From: Sinonovacula constricta | Lineage: Eukaryota; Mollusca; Bivalvia; Cardiida; Solecurtidae | NCBI GenBank assembly: GCA_007844125.1 | Contig: CM017561.1 | Location: forward strand, 65,387,547-65,451,546 | DNA length: 64,000 nt | Direction of reading: 5' to 3' | Shown: positions 1 to 13,615 of the stretch, one piece after another | Position numbering within the stretch: the first letter of the stretch is position 1 | How the letters are laid out: each line of letters begins with the position of its first letter | Made by a program: the position numbers and the translations under genes | Notes under the pieces: generated by a model | Told to the model about the DNA's origin: nothing | Seen by the model: the letters and a program-made list of their open reading frames with translations, nothing else | Database searches by the model: none

Positions 1-2220
1 ATATCATCGAGATAATAATCATCATCAGCAACAACAGTTGAAGCAACAAAATAATAAGAAGAACGACATCATCAGAATCGGTACTTTCAAACAAAGCATA
101 AAGAGCAAGTCCATTAATTTGCTACGACATTTTGTTCTTGGCCTTTTTATAAATTATCAATGTTTAATACTTGAATGCCGGCTGCAATTACAAAGCTGTT
201 CTGCTGTAATTGTTTTAGCAGTATTCTAAAAAGACCGATAGCTTTCACATGATGCAGAAAAAAAAATCGCACAATGTGATAACAGTGAATTTAAAACAAT
301 AGTGACATATAATTTGATAATCCTTAAAAGATTTACAATTAATTGAAACTTTGCTAGTGGAATGTTTGATTCGGTTTGATTTTCTTTTTCAGTATTAGAC
401 ATTCAAGTATTTAAAGCCTTTTAAGTAATTTAAAGCACATGTTTCAGATTGGAAACATGTCAATTTGAACAGTACAAATCAACAATTCGATATTTGTGTT
501 TTATTATCATTTTAACCGATACAAGTGTAGTGAAATTTTCGTCTAAAATCACAGTCTTAGCCAATTCGGTCGCATATAAATATAGATATAAACATAGCCA
601 AATCATTTTTAGTGTTTAAAGTATTCTACAATTGAAGGTAAAAATTATAGATACTTAAGTGATTTAGTCAGACGAAAAAATGCTGATTATTTTAATGTTA
701 TTTGCTGGTATGTTTAACAATGATCGAAAGACTGCGCAAAAGAACTGCCTATTGTTTGTACTAAGCAAAATGCTTCCTTCCAACCTGATTTTAGAGGGCG
801 TTATCGAATTTAGCAAAACAATATTAAAAGTCTTATAAAGAACTTATTTTGTTAAAAATATGCAGTTATATCGAAATTAAAAAAGAGTCAAATATGACTA
901 GGAAAGTGTCCCTCCGAATGGGTTATAATGATAATCAAATTAATCAAAGTGTTAACTTTTTTGTCGAATCACATATATTTTCTACATAAAGAGTTAAAGA
1001 AAGCTCAAACGGGATTTTCTATAAAGTATAATTAATATTTATATTCCATGTCTGAACCAAATTAATACTTAACTTAAATTTATTACTGTTTGTTGACTTT
1101 GATGTGGTATTAGTTGGCAATCATTAAACAGGTAGTCTTGCATAGTCAATGGTTCCCGTAAAAGATTAACGGTCCACAATCTGTTCAAACAACCACGATT
1201 TCCATCCGTGTGTTTATGCAAGAGCGAACAATCTTCGAGGCTTTGCTATTTATACTGTCGACAACTAACTAAGTGAAAGTTCAACGTTGCCATGCTATAT
1301 TTCTCTATTTAATACAATTTTTCTGTAAGCTATTGTAAATTTTGCTCGAAAAGGTATCGTTACTATTATTAATCTTTAAACAATCGGCAAAATTCAGTTC
1401 ACAAATTTACAATTTCACGTATAAATCCATACGGCTAACAGCTAAAATATGCACCTTAAATATTCATATATAATATAATAGTTAGAAAACTCGTCCACGT
1501 AAATAAAATAGCAAACAAGAGTAACGGTTAACAAATCGCTCACAAAGAAGACACAACAGCATTTTTCAACATTCAGTTTATTAAAAAGGAGTCATTTCCA
1601 TATTTATCAATCCATATTTAGTTTAAATGCATGGAAAGCATTTCCTTATTTAGTTTATCACACATTTAATGTTAGACAAGTTTCCTGTTTGTAATGAACC
1701 AAAGATAGACACACAAATACCATCCTCGTTTCTGCTAGCACAAAATGTAAATAAGGTTTGACATAAATTCTAATATACGAGTAGTTAACTACCAACGAAA
1801 TTGAATTGAGTCAAACCTATAAGCTTCATAAAGAAGGACAAACAATGAAGAATAACGATTCCGTTTTACAATAAGTAAAAAGCGTCAAATAACGACAAAT
1901 AGTTTTTCTTTTCAACTCAGTAAGAATATCTTGGCGAAAGAAAAAGAAGAGATTACCGATTCAGTTTCCGAAGAAAACAAACAGAACGGCTACATTTTAA
2001 CCAAGAAACTGCGAAAGTGGTGGTTCCCCGTTTCAGACATTCAATGAAGCGCACGAAAACGACCGTTTCATTTAACCGAGGACAAGGAAAGGAAAAGTCT
2101 CCAGTTCAGTTGACAGCAAAGAAAATGCACAAAACGAGGGGAATTTTTCGTTTCAGTTTAGCATTCGTTTTCCTTTAGGTTAATTTAGATCACGAAACAT
2201 GATCTCTGTTCTTATTTGAG
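1..2220. other. Intergenic, AT-rich; 3' flank of serine protease
   Basis: I see no gene here. The part next to the protease stop would hold its 3' UTR, because that gene runs on the minus strand. A minus-strand AATAAA (1577-1582) is one candidate poly(A) signal. No tandem repeat or transposon end was recognised. Confidence 0.5.
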
Positions 2221-3366
2221 TTAACCATAGAAGGGCACGATACGGGTATTTCTGAGTTGCATATAATCAGAGCTGTGTCGTTTGACAGTCTCACAAACAG
2301 AGTACTTCTCCCCTTCGGGGTAAATCATTAGACAGATGTCTAAACATTTGGAAAGCGTAAGTAATGTTATTGCATCGTATTCAATTACAGTTGTGGAGTG
2401 CACGCTAGACGTTGCGACAGTATTTGACAGCAAGCCAATGATCTTGTTGCCATCGATGGCGTTGTCTGTGAAGACCGCTGCCCCAGAGTTTCCGATCGTT
2501 GCCTCACACTGAGTCAGCGCAACATTTCCGTTTATCACCACCAAATTATCACTTCCGGTGCACGAGGACTGACACAACTGGTTGATTCTGTGTGGGAAGA
2601 AGCCTAGATAGTGCATATCAGAGTTAAGATTTTTTCTTGTCGGAAAAGCAAGTTGCATAAATTTATCCCTCCCGCTGACTGGTAGATTTAGGTGCAAGAC
2701 GGCAAAGTCGTAAGCCCCTTTGATGACTTCCGGGATCGTGCGCGGACGTAACCACATAACGGGTACGTTAATTTTAGCGATGTAGTGGATTCTATAGCCT
2801 ATAGTGTCCGGAACCTCGACTTTCAGCATGCCAATATTGTCCTTGAACTCTGCGCCGTCATGCACGCAGTGCGCAGCAGTGATCACATGATGCGGTGTTA
2901 ATAATGTCCCAGTACATCCAGAGGAAAGTTTAACTATATTAGAATACGGATAATGCCTCATCTGATATCGAGAAATAGCCTTTTGACGAGATTTAGATGT
3001 ATCATCCTCTGCCCAGACCCGCGCGCTTTTCTTTGATTTCTCCGTGAGTGTAGTCGACCCAAACAGTAGGGAGCGGAGAGGATTCTCAGCATCTGTCAGT
3101 CCATCAGATGGTTCAGATTCCGTGTCATTCTGAACACCGAACGTCACAAACCCGGCATTCGCGCCGTTACGTAAAAGAACGTCAATGTCGTCACCACCGT
3201 CATCATCACGATCCAAAATCTTTAAAATGTCTAACAATGTTTTAATTCTCTCACCGTTTGTTACGTCATTGCTGTTTATAACATTGTTCGTATTTCCGGA
3301 GTTCGAGAAATCCGATTCAGCTATCAAAATGCCCGTGAACACTGTGAGGAAGACAAGCTGATACAT
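2221..3366 (-). CDS. Secreted trypsin-like serine protease, PRSS23/35-like
   Basis: An intronless 381-residue protein. Residues 1-17 form a hydrophobic signal peptide, followed by an acidic, Asn-rich propeptide-like region to about residue 135, then a chymotrypsin-fold domain. The catalytic triad is visible: His166 in TAAHC, Asp220 in AYDFAVL and Ser294 in GNSGAAV. The first half (YPYSN, SSGCTGTLL, TAAHCVHDG) reads like vertebrate PRSS23/PRSS35, where the cleavage site of classical trypsins is also absent. The oxyanion motif is GNSGA rather than GDSGG. Since Ser, His and Asp are all present, an active enzyme is likely, unlike PRSS35, which has lost its serine. The ATG precedes the signal peptide, so the start is well supported. 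A minus-strand splice acceptor (TATTTACAG ending at 3412) just upstream suggests a non-coding first exon further 5'. The substrate is unknown. Confidence 0.9.
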   Translation of the reverse strand: MYQLVFLTVFTGILIAESDFSNSGNTNNVINSNDVTNGERIKTLLDILKILDRDDDGGDDIDVLLRNGANAGFVTFGVQNDTESEPSDGLTDAENPLRSLLFGSTTLTEKSKKSARVWAEDDTSKSRQKAISRYQMRHYPYSNIVKLSSGCTGTLLTPHHVITAAHCVHDGAEFKDNIGMLKVEVPDTIGYRIHYIAKINVPVMWLRPRTIPEVIKGAYDFAVLHLNLPVSGRDKFMQLAFPTRKNLNSDMHYLGFFPHRINQLCQSSCTGSDNLVVINGNVALTQCEATIGNSGAAVFTDNAIDGNKIIGLLSNTVATSSVHSTTVIEYDAITLLTLSKCLDICLMIYPEGEKYSVCETVKRHSSDYMQLRNTRIVPFYG

Positions 3367-3411
3367 GGTCGAGCACTGTCAATCATTCCGGAGTCATCGC
3401 AGATTGTTTAC

Positions 3412-3420
3412 CTGTAAATA
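3412..3420 (-). promoter_or_regulatory. Candidate 3' splice site for a 5' UTR intron
   Basis: On the minus strand TATTTACAG is followed by 45 bases and then the protease ATG. This is a plausible acceptor joining an upstream non-coding exon to the single coding exon. The matching donor was not located. Confidence 0.35.
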
Positions 3421-4299
3421 GAATAGAAGACATACATTCTATGTTCCATCAGCGTAACATTGTTATTACGACTGTTACCGTGCAGTTGTATGAAGCAAAT
3501 CCTTGGGTACTGACGTTGCTGGTGGTGTGTTTTTGGTCTATTCTGTTGTTGTTTTTTGTGTGTTCGTGACTTTATGGTACAGGAAGGAGTGGTGGTGGTT
3601 GTCGTGTGGATGGCGATGGGATTACGCTTGAATATTGTTTGTGTCTGATCCCTCAACCCGGGTGACATTTACATAAGCACCAGTCACCATTACGGCACAC
3701 ACCCTTCTACGCACAAACGTGAAAATATCAAACTTTCAACACCTGAACATTCGATATTATCACGAAATTAAGGAACTTTTTACACCATCACAACACGGCG
3801 AACATTTAATTAATTCATGAGCTGCGAGTCACAAGGAAATCGGCGCAATACCGACAGTATTTGGCTCCAATATTTACAGCAGTAGATGTAATTGTATTAA
3901 GTAAAATGAATATGTCTTGTGTATGAGTTTGTTGCAGTTTTGATGCTATTCTGGTAAGATGTTTTAATCTGGAATTTTATGCTGGTCGATGCAATTACAA
4001 TATCATCGTTACTAAAAAAATACGTCATTATCACTGCACTAGATCACATAACGTGGCATTCATGATATCATATATGACTTATCAAAAGCGTAAATTATTT
4101 ATGTGTTGAAATTTCTTTCTTTTTGTTCTTGTTGTTGTTTTTTATTCTTGTCATTTTGCATTTTTGTTAAAGAGTTATTGAAATGTTCGAATCTTATCAG
4201 ACAATTTTCTCATTTTGTTTTGCAGTACCTGGTTGCGAAGACAAAAAATACAAACAAAAAATGAGGAAATCGTGGGAAGAGTGGCGATATGGAAGAAAA

Positions 4300-4421
4300 G
4301 GGGGAAGTAGAATCTTGACTGTATTTAACATGCAAACATATACATATTAATGAATATTAAGGGGGAAGTAGAATCTTGACTGTATTTAACATGCAAATAT
4401 ATACATATTAATGAATATTAA
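4300..4421. repeat. 61-bp tandem duplication, two copies
   Basis: The stretch beginning GGGGGAAGTAGAATC at 4300 recurs at 4361 almost unchanged; one visible difference is CAAACATA versus CAAATATA. Flanks 3421-4299 and 4422-4660 show no gene. Confidence 0.9.
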
Positions 4422-4974
4422 CATAAACAATATTTTAACTTTGTATTAACATCATAAACTATCACGAATTAATGAACGTATATGTTGTTAATATGATGCG
4501 GAGTTTGCATTTAAGACTTGCATACGACAATAAGGATTAAGTTCATGTAAATGCAAATTATTTCTTTCAAAACGCCTCATTACATTGTAGTGTACTTTAA
4601 ACTTTCAGATGATAACTATTTATTATTATATCAGTCTCGTGTGTAATGCACAGGGGTGTGTGTTAAGACATATGTCGCTGATTGAAAAAAAGTAACACAG
4701 ATGGAAAAAAATCGACCAAGTATGTAATATTTTCGATCGAAAATGACACGCGCGTTAAACGAACGTAGCGGTATATAAAAAGCGATATATTCGTTTGGCT
4801 CAAGTTTCTATATGTACACCAAACGAACAAGTCACATGCAAAAATTGAATACAGGAAAGCAAACTTGGCAACGAATTCATCACATTTTCCATCAGCTGAT
4901 AAAGAAAATACGTTTTTGTTTTTAGTTAAACAATCACATTTTACTGAACACCATATTAATGCCATAATGTTTTT

Positions 4975-5285
4975 TATGGCCGACATAATGATGATGCTCA
5001 TGAAGTTGGTCGTAATGATGATGATGACGACAACAATGAAGAGGATAACTATATGAGTATGATCGTGATGATGAGCCGTTATTATGTCGTTGCTGCTGAT
5101 GATCTTGATGATGATAATCAAAATGACCCTGACGCTGATGATTATATCGACTATATTAATGATGGCGGTCATGATATCAAATAATGATAATGATGATTAT
5201 AGTAGTGACGGTCATAATGATGATAATGGCGATGATGATTACAGTGATATTAAAAATGATGATAATGATCATGAATATGATGTGT
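4975..5285. repeat. Degenerate ATG/GAT-rich simple repeat
   Basis: Imperfect ATGATG/GATGAT trinucleotide tract. It produces overlapping open frames on both strands rich in Met, Asp, Ile and His, which are artefacts of the triplet repeat. Confidence 0.75.
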
Positions 5286-5770
5286 GTTACGTGTACATAT
5301 TATTTGAGTTTTGGGGATCGTTGGTTCTAATCCCACATGTTTCATTATATTTTTCCTCTATTTGTTTAAATACGCCAAGAATGCAGCGACAGTGAATTGC
5401 CGAGCTTAATATACATAATATTTATACTAACTTGCTATTCAAGACACAATTACATTTTGTATTTAATATTCTCAAAGTGTCACTTAGAAATAAAACTGGA
5501 ATTTTAAACAGTTTATAAGAAAATCCCTATACATTATCTTGTCAAAATGTTCATTTTTTGTAGAAATGCACTGTGAGCAAAATGCGGTATTCAATACTAC
5601 TGGGTACTTGGTAAAAATACAATTTTTCAGATTTCTACCTGTCTATGTTCATGTAAACTCAACCAACAAACCATTGCACTTAACATAGTTTCGTACACTT
5701 ACATATATAAGTGAGAACCGTAGTGACGCTCCATATTCCCGCAACATTACGACACATTATAGTGCATCCC

Positions 5771-6443
5771 AATCGGAACTCCTAGGGTAATTCTGTCCTC
5801 GGGACAATCATCCCTCGGCAATCGGGACTCCTCGGATAAACAATGGCGTTGTTTGACAGTTGTTTTGTTTGCTGCGCTTTGTAAATTAAACTTGGATGAT
5901 TTAAATGTGAGGCAGGCACAAATTGAAGTTTAACTGGCACCGTACTACAGTGAGCTGTCATCCGAGCTGCCCTCTTTGTTTTGACCTTCTGTCACAAAAT
6001 AAGTCATATTTAGGGAAATGGCCGAGGTGATCCGACTACCTACATACATCCGAGAGATGATTCGTGAATTATCCGAGGTGTTCCAATTTCATCCCTCGGA
6101 TGTATATGGTGAAATGATACATACTGAAATCACAATCGTTTTGTTCGCCGGAAATCGACAGAAGAATAGGCCTAAAATGTAGTTCGCACAAAACATGGAC
6201 AATGGCATCGTTTGACAGCTGCAAGTCTGCTGCGCTAGGTAAATTAAACTTGGATGATTTAAAATTGAAGCCGCCACAAATTGAAGTTTTACAGGATTCA
6301 TACTGTAGTGATATGTTATCCGAGCTGCCATCTTTGTTTTGTCGTCTGTCACAAAAGCAGTCCCATTTAGGGAAATCTCCGAGGTGATCCGACTACCTAC
6401 GTACAGAGAGATGATTCGTGAATTATCCGAGGTGTTCCGACTG
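5771..6443. mobile_element. MITE family A, two fused copies
   Basis: The first copy (about 5771-6088) begins AATCGGAACTCC and ends in the inverse, GTTCCAATT. A second (about 6089-6443) follows directly and ends TTATCCGAGGTGTTCCGA. The same sequence occurs at 26.8 kb (inverted) and 35.4-36.2 kb. The terminal inverted repeat is about 23 bp, starting AATCGGAACTCCTCGGGTAA. Inner landmarks are TTTTGTTCGCCGGAA, GTTTGACAGCTG and GAGCTGCCATCTTTGTTTTG. No transposase is encoded, so the element is non-autonomous. Superfamily unassigned. Confidence 0.8.
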
Positions 6444-8279
6444 AGTGCACCATAGTTACATACAATCTAGTGATCAATCGTGCTATTCAAACGCATTATT
6501 TTTGTTATAGTTAAACATAAATTTATATTTTTCAACCAAAATTATTATGCATATTTGCATATTCATTAGAAATGCCAGATACTTACTTAAAACATATGAA
6601 ATGTTGTCTGTCTTGTTTATAATTGGTGAACAGTACAATAAATTGAATGAATTGGCAAACGTTGTGTTAAACTTGTCAAGAGATATACTCTTAAATGCCT
6701 AATTTAAATGCTTTTCGAGGCACACTTTTTCGTACTATGCCTTATATAGATAATACACCGGGCGTGGAGAAAGGGCAAAGTAAAATAGATTCAGCACCTT
6801 TTGTTTAAGACTTTTTCAATCTATTCAGTAAACGATTACTCTGAGAGGAAATATTCATTCAAAAATGCAAACGAGCGAAAAGACATTCCTCGCAAGGTAA
6901 AAGATAATGGGAGGTTTATTTAGACTTGAAACACTCAGTGTATCAGAATCAACACTGTTAGACTTAAAAACAACAACAATTGGGAATCTTTACTTCAGCA
7001 AGATTATACTTATTTCAGATATAACACTTGTTGCTAGTCAAACTTATCGTTTGATATACAATTAACAGCATAACAGAGTAGCACTTGTTTAGATAGCAGA
7101 TAATAAGATGGAGATTAAAGATAATAGGAAGTAATTTGGGAGTAGGCGAATTTTCCAAACTACAAGAGATAGTGCTAAAGATTGTTGTGCTAGTTTATTG
7201 CTAGTTTTGTCGAACTATATAAGCGTGTAATTTTCGCTAAAACAGCTATTTACGTCAATAACATAAACAGAGGCACAACTTCCTGGGATGGGTCTTGTCC
7301 CGTTTATTCACTTATGTCCAACGATTTTATACCTCAAAGTAATGTTCAGAAAACACGGAAATCAATTTGCTGAAATTCTCTCTAGACATGGTCCCTTGAT
7401 GCGATGGAATTTATTTTCGTAAGATTTTATTGCTTTTTAAACGAATGTTTAACATTCCAAGATGTATTTACGAATTTTATTTAATTATGTTTCCAAAAAG
7501 AACGAAAGACCTAACTTCAGAAGCACGATTCCCAACGTTTTGCTTGCGTGTCAAAAAAGAAAAATAGACGATACAAATGATTGAAGCTATTTTTTTATTA
7601 TTCTTAATGTATTAAATTTATGCTATATTGGTTATAAATAGGCCATGTACATTTATTGCCATTAGTCACGAAAATAATGATATATCACTGTTTTTGATAC
7701 GGGCAAGATAGGAATTGTTAACTTTGAACAAACTCCGGATGGATCGAAAGTTTTGCCCTCTTTTAATGTGCTGTTAAAGTTGCAGTTGAATAGCCCATCT
7801 TTTAATAAAAGTATTCATGAATTTACTTAATTTTATATATCTTTTTAGCAACATTATCTTTTATAGCTATATTGTCTATATTTAATATTTCACTCGCAGT
7901 AAACCGTCATTCCTTGTCATAGTATTACTAGTTTAAACTATTTGTAGTAACAAAGAAGAAAAAAAAAACACTTACGGATAAAGCATTTTGCTTATAACGA
8001 ATAAAATAAAGAAACAAACAAAACAACAAACAAACAACAAACTATGAATATAATATAGTTACGTAAAGTGTATTATGTTTATTCTTTGTCATAATTACAT
8101 TTGCATGTAAGCCGGATATTTCAATTCAGACATGTAGAAACCCATAACAGAAACATTGTTCACACTACATAACATTTTAAAAATGGTATCTGACTGTTAA
8201 TACTTATCAAATACTTGTAACAGTCTGTTGCCTTGGTTTCTGGTATTTGTGCATTTCTTCATAAACTCACATTTAAGAC
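6444..8279. other. Intergenic, no gene recognised
   Basis: AT-rich sequence without a convincing open frame, splice-linked exons or a recognised repeat. Confidence 0.5.
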
Positions 8280-8700
8280 TAAATAAAGACATTTTTGAAC
8301 ACAACCTCCGATGTCCGATTTTAGACAGTACAAGTCGTTAAATTAATCGCCCTAAAAGTTCATTCTTTCCAAATTTATTTATAAATATGGAAGATGGGGA
8401 CTTCTGCTAAAAATGTAGATAGCGACCCAGGCGGTCCTTTTGCCGACTGACTGTTCCAAGGCGGTAATTAGGTGGTTTGTCTTTTTGTGTGTTACGTCTT
8501 GTTTCTGTGTTTTTGTCACATTTGCATTTACCCTGTTTGCCTTTGTCTAGAGGTAGATTAAATTTAAATATCTCTGAAATTTTTATAGGACCTTTAGGAG
8601 TAACGCATTAATAAACAGCAATACGCGAGATCTGTTCAGGTTACATTAATTGTGATTGAGAAACAAAATTTGGGTCCAGACTGTCGGATACCACATCTAA
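8280..8700. mobile_element. MITE family B copy (decayed left end)
   Basis: The right end CTGTCGGATACCACATCTAA (8681-8700) is the inverse of the family B left terminus TTAAAGGTGGTATCCGACAG. Internal landmarks (GACTTCTGCTAAAAATG, AATAAACAGCAAT, GAGATCTGTTCAGG) match other copies at 9.9, 30.4, 45.1 and 48.6 kb. The left boundary is approximate. Confidence 0.65.
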
Positions 8701-9899
8701 GCATTACATCAAGTTGACATTTTAGCACTGGAAAAGACGCCTATTATCATATGTAAAATGGTTTGCTTGTTTGGCATGTGTGTGACTATTTTTCTAGATT
8801 CTCAGTATTTGTACATTGTTTTATTATGTAAAGAGATACACCTAATAGGCTTCCGTGGCTCTCCTTTGGTTCCCTAGACGATCTAGTACTGGCTGTACCC
8901 ATTCAGTGCGGGAAACGCCTGGCAGAATGAACACTTCCGTTAATGACAGTATCGGGTATCATGCTTTAACAGTATCTCCCGTTAAAAATGTCAGACTCTT
9001 ATAATAACATTGTCAATAGAAAAAGAATTAATGATCATAAGAATAAAAAACAGGAAATGTTTTTCTATACTTTATGATGTTGTGACAGTAATGTAAGCTG
9101 TTTCCTGTCAAAAATTATATTTATATCATAAAGTGAAAGCTATATAAAAGTAATGTGATATTTTGCGATCTTTCACCATTTCAATTATATAAATATTTGC
9201 TGGAGAAATATGTTACTACTCCTTGAATTCTCTGTATGGCGTCGGGGCCTTTGGTAACAAAGGTCCATAAAATACATTCTTACAAAAAATAACGTATTTA
9301 TTAATGTGAAAGACTGTTAAATATCCATGACATCAGTGATAAAAAAGGTGCACATGCGCTGGTAATTGCGCATTTTCTAAGGTACAGGTATGTTGCAAAC
9401 GTGATTGCTTAATCGCTGTGATAGATGTCTGACATTTACATTCTTAAAGCAGCTGTTAAAATATCATATTCCGTCTTGGTTTAAGCCAAAATATATTATC
9501 ACATTAATCTATTTTTGATTCAGGAAGCTAATTTTACATTTATAATTTCATCGATTCAACTAATTGTCGCCATTTCAATATTTTAGTATATTCCACTCCT
9601 TTCCCGCACAATCTGTTGTTTTCTCTCTTTCTAAATAGAGAAATATTACGGATAAATGTGCTGTAATTACATATGATAGTTCACTTTGAGTCTAGTAAAT
9701 GATGTAAAAGACTTGGATTAAAACAAAATACCATGTTTAGAATAGTTTACGATGGATAATTTGAGTTTGAAACTTCACTCTTAGTTTAAGAACTGTTTAG
9801 TTCATGATACATAGTGAAACCGTGGCCTGGAAACTGAAGAGTTTATAAACGGCCCACAGTGCTGTAATTTGCACTTCCGTATCACATACATGCACCTAG
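8701..9899. other. Intergenic, no gene recognised
   Basis: Nothing gene-like or repetitive was recognised on either strand. Confidence 0.5.
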
Positions 9900-10350
9900 T
9901 TAAAGGTGGTGTCCAACAGTGGTTTTTTTTAAATACATGATACAATATCTTACGGCTGCGTTGAGGAATTATGGGTATAGTTAGTGAAAGTAAAGACAAT
10001 ACAAATCTCGAAAAATATCACTCTTAATGTTTATTTTTTCCAAATCAATAAATAAGCACGTCAGTGGTCTCAGCTTAAAATAGATTTCGACGTCAGAGGT
10101 GTCTACCCTAATAGCGATATAACGTCCCCGCAAAAAATAAGTTGTCACATGGTTGTCTTAGCTTAAAATAGCTATTTCTGCAGCTTGACTCAGATAGGAA
10201 ATACCTGTTTTCCAAAACGAGTGCGAATTTATACTTCACTGTTCATATAGATCTAGGGCATCAATGAATATCTTTTTACAGGACCTTTTCAGGTAACAAA
10301 CATTGACTTATTTGGTTAATTGAGAAAACGTATTTAATCCATTTTGTCTA
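9900..10350. mobile_element. MITE family B copy
   Basis: Left terminus TTAAAGGTGGTGTCCAACAG starts at 9900. The body carries the family landmarks TTCGACGTCAGAGG, GGTTGTCTTAGCTTAAAATAG, CTCAGATAGGAAATACC and CTAGGGCATCAATGAA. The right terminus is degenerate, so the end is approximate. Confidence 0.65.
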
Positions 10351-11536
10351 CCTTAAAAGCGATTTGAAGGCACATGAGACATGCAACCTTACAATATACA
10401 CGTGAAATATATCCGTGTCACTATCAAGCTACTCTGGGTATTGTTTAGAATTTACCGCACTCGTTGGTCTTTAACAGCTAAAATTACTTGAAATGCGTCG
10501 CGACACTCTGGATTCTTCCATCCTTAATACAATCTTTTGGAGGCAATCATGTTCACATATACTCTAGTGATCTTTTCAATGTACTGATTACGAATGGCGT
10601 AGGCATAATATACACACATATGAGGTTAAACACAGTTTGAATAAATGTTCTAGTTAGATATATTTTCTAAAGGCTTAAATAAAGTAAGACGCATTTGAAC
10701 ACTTTCTATCTTTCCAACCTGGAAAGGAGGATATTCACAAAAACGCGCGGTTGGAGGTTAATACATTTTTATTTAACTTGTGGGTTTTTTAAGCAATAAA
10801 AAAGTGCATACCAGGCCAAGATAATGTCCATTTAAACTGTGTATCCACATCAGTGTGGAACCATGGACAAACAACATGTCGTTAAAACGAAATTTTCATA
10901 TGCTTTTACATTCTTTGCTATCTTCATTTGCTTCATTGCTGTACAAAACATATTTTCATCTCTGTCCTAGCCTCTGTCCTATATCATTTAAAACAATAAC
11001 ATATACTTATCAACCAACACGATGACATTAAATATCGTCAATTATTAGTTATTATCTGTTTGAACTGCTAATTAACAAGAGATAAACACAAAATGAAATT
11101 AAATATTTTCTTACCATCAAAGTATGTCAATGCATATAATTGTTTTGTTTGTTCTTGTTTTTTTTTTTTTTCTCTTAAATTTGTTTAAACCGATAAGTTT
11201 TTTCTTCTTCTACTTACAACAAAAAAGAGAGATTATTTAAAGGATTTGTGATGCGTCCTTCTGAAATTCAGTTTCGGCTTCGAAAATTGAAAACTTATTC
11301 CCAATAGGTGAACCACTATATCAATTTTGTTATTATTTTTATACAAACTTAATTAAATGAAGTGTCGTGTCCGAAATAGTGTGTTCATCTGTGTTCTGTT
11401 TCCAGTATTAAGGCCTTTTAAAGATTACCCATTTAGTGAAACAAGTGAAATAAATAGCAAATTGATGAACAAAAACCAGTATTTGAAATTATCAAATAAG
11501 ATTAAAAATAATAATAAGAAGAAAACAAAAACAACA
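10351..11536. other. Intergenic, no gene recognised
   Basis: AT-rich, with a T-run at about 11158-11171; no gene seen. Confidence 0.5.
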
Positions 11537-11690
11537 CACTCACACAGACACACAGACACACAGACATAGACACACACACAGACACACACACACACACACA
11601 CAGAGACACAGACACACAGACACAGACACAGACACACACACAGACACACAGAGACACAGACACACAGACAGACACACAGACAGACAGACA

Positions 11691-11768
<78 letters not shown>
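11537..11768. repeat. CA/CAGA compound microsatellite
   Basis: Mixed ACAC and CAGACA units pass into an uninterrupted (CA) tract from about 11694 to 11768. Open frames of Cys-Val repeats on the minus strand are translations of this tract, not genes. Confidence 0.97.
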
Positions 11769-11770
<2 letters not shown>

Positions 11771-12409
11771 TGCAAAGGCATATGCAATAACATTTTCATA
11801 CATATTTCTTTTCTTTAAGATAGGTAGGTTGTTATGTCCCATCACTAAGTCATTATGTTACTTAACTAAGTCGTTTTGTCACTTAACTAAGTGCCCTAGA
11901 TTTCAATTTAACTGATTGCCAGACATAACCTGTAGCATTTTGAATATAGAATATTGCTAGTTCATATGAGGCTTGTTGTAAAAGATTTTTCAAAATACAT
12001 ATACATATACGAAAATTTTGCCCCACCTTAATATCTCAGGAACAGTGTTTTACGTTGTTTATGAATAATTGTATTATCGATATGCCTTTCTAAAAAAGGC
12101 AGTTTTCCTCATTCGCTTATTAAATAAGTTTTAGACAACCAAATATAAAAGGTACAATGTTGTAATCTCATGACATTTGATATAAGATCGAGATAATGAA
12201 TAGATGCGTATTCTTGATGTTAATTTTTTGTAGTCATGCAGTATGTAAAATGCAAAATGTTTTTTTGTAGCAGGGACATATTTTACGTATTTATCGACTA
12301 TGGTGAATGCCTTTTTAACTTTACAGATAATTTTATGGATCATATGCTGCGGCTGATAGTATGAAATTTTATGGAATTATGTTATTGTTAGTTGTTTTTA
12401 CGGACTATG
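11769..12409. other. Intergenic, no gene recognised
   Basis: Contains a short duplication around TTA(A/C)TTAACTAAGT (11845-11895); otherwise nothing recognised. Confidence 0.45.
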
Positions 12410-13615
12410 GTTTAGTTGATTATCAGAAAGTCAATTGAGGCATTGAGATAAAGTTGATAATTAGATCATTTTATATGGTTATGGTTGATAATAAGATAAC
12501 TTTATGGACGATGGCTTATGGTTGATAATAAGATTAGTTAATAGACAATAGGTTATGGTTGATAATAGGATAACTTCATAGACAATGGGTTATGGCTGAT
12601 ATGAGATAACTTCATTGAACATGGGTTATGGTTGATAATAAGATAACTTCATGAAACATAGGTTATGGTTGATAATAAGATAACTTTATGGACCATGGGT
12701 TATGGTTGATAATAAGATAACTTTAGGGACCATGGGTTATGGTTGATAATAAGATAACTTTATGGACCTTGGGTTATGTTTGATAATAAGATAACTTTAT
12801 GGGCCATGGATTATGGTTGATAATAAGATAACTTTATGAACCATGGATTATGTTTGATAATAAGATAACTTTATGGACAATGGATTATGGTTGATAATAA
12901 GATAACTTTAGAGACCATGGGTTATGGTTGATAATAAGATAACTTTATGGCCATGGGTTATGGTTGATAATAAGATAACTTTATGAACCATGGATTATCG
13001 TTGATAATAAGATAACTTTATGGACAATGGGTTATGGTTGATAATAAGATAACTTTATGGACCATGGGTTATGGTTGATAGTAAGATAACTTTATGAACC
13101 ATGGGTTATGGTTGATAATAAGATAACTTTATGGACCATGGATTATAGTTGATAATAAGATAACTTTATGGACCATGGGTTATGGTTGATAATAAGATAA
13201 CTTTATGGACCATGGATTATGGTTGATAATAAGATAACTTTATGGACCATGGGTTTTGGTTGATAATAAGATAACTTTATGGACCATGGATTATGGTTGA
13301 TAATAAGATAACTTTATGGACCATGGGTTATGGTTGATAATAAGATAACTTTATGGACCATGGATTATGGTTGATAATAAGATAACTTTATGGCCATGGG
13401 TTTTGGTTGATAATAACATAACTTTATGGACCATGGATTATGGTTTACAATAAGATAACTTTCGGGACGATATGTTATGACTGAAAATCAGATAACTTTA
13501 TGGACAATGGTTTATGGTTATTAATCAGATAATAAGTTTATGGGACATAGGTTATGTTTGATAATAAGATAAATTTGTGGGTTGTAGTTTATCGTTGATA
13601 ATCACATAAATTTAT
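12410..13615. repeat. 37-bp minisatellite, about 30 copies
   Basis: The unit runs ATAACTTTATGGACCATGGG followed by TTATGGTTGATAATAAG. Copies are most uniform between about 12620 and 13440 and decay at both ends, as expected for unequal exchange acting on the centre. Variants include CCATGGATTA versus CCATGGGTTA. No sustained open frame, hence non-coding. Confidence 0.95.

Noticed and set aside
4663..5395. Overlapping frames of 169 and 103 codons
   Set aside because: Produced by the ATG/GAT triplet repeat, with no domain or splice context.
11425..11845. Three minus-strand frames of Cys-Val repeats
   Set aside because: They are translations of the CA microsatellite.
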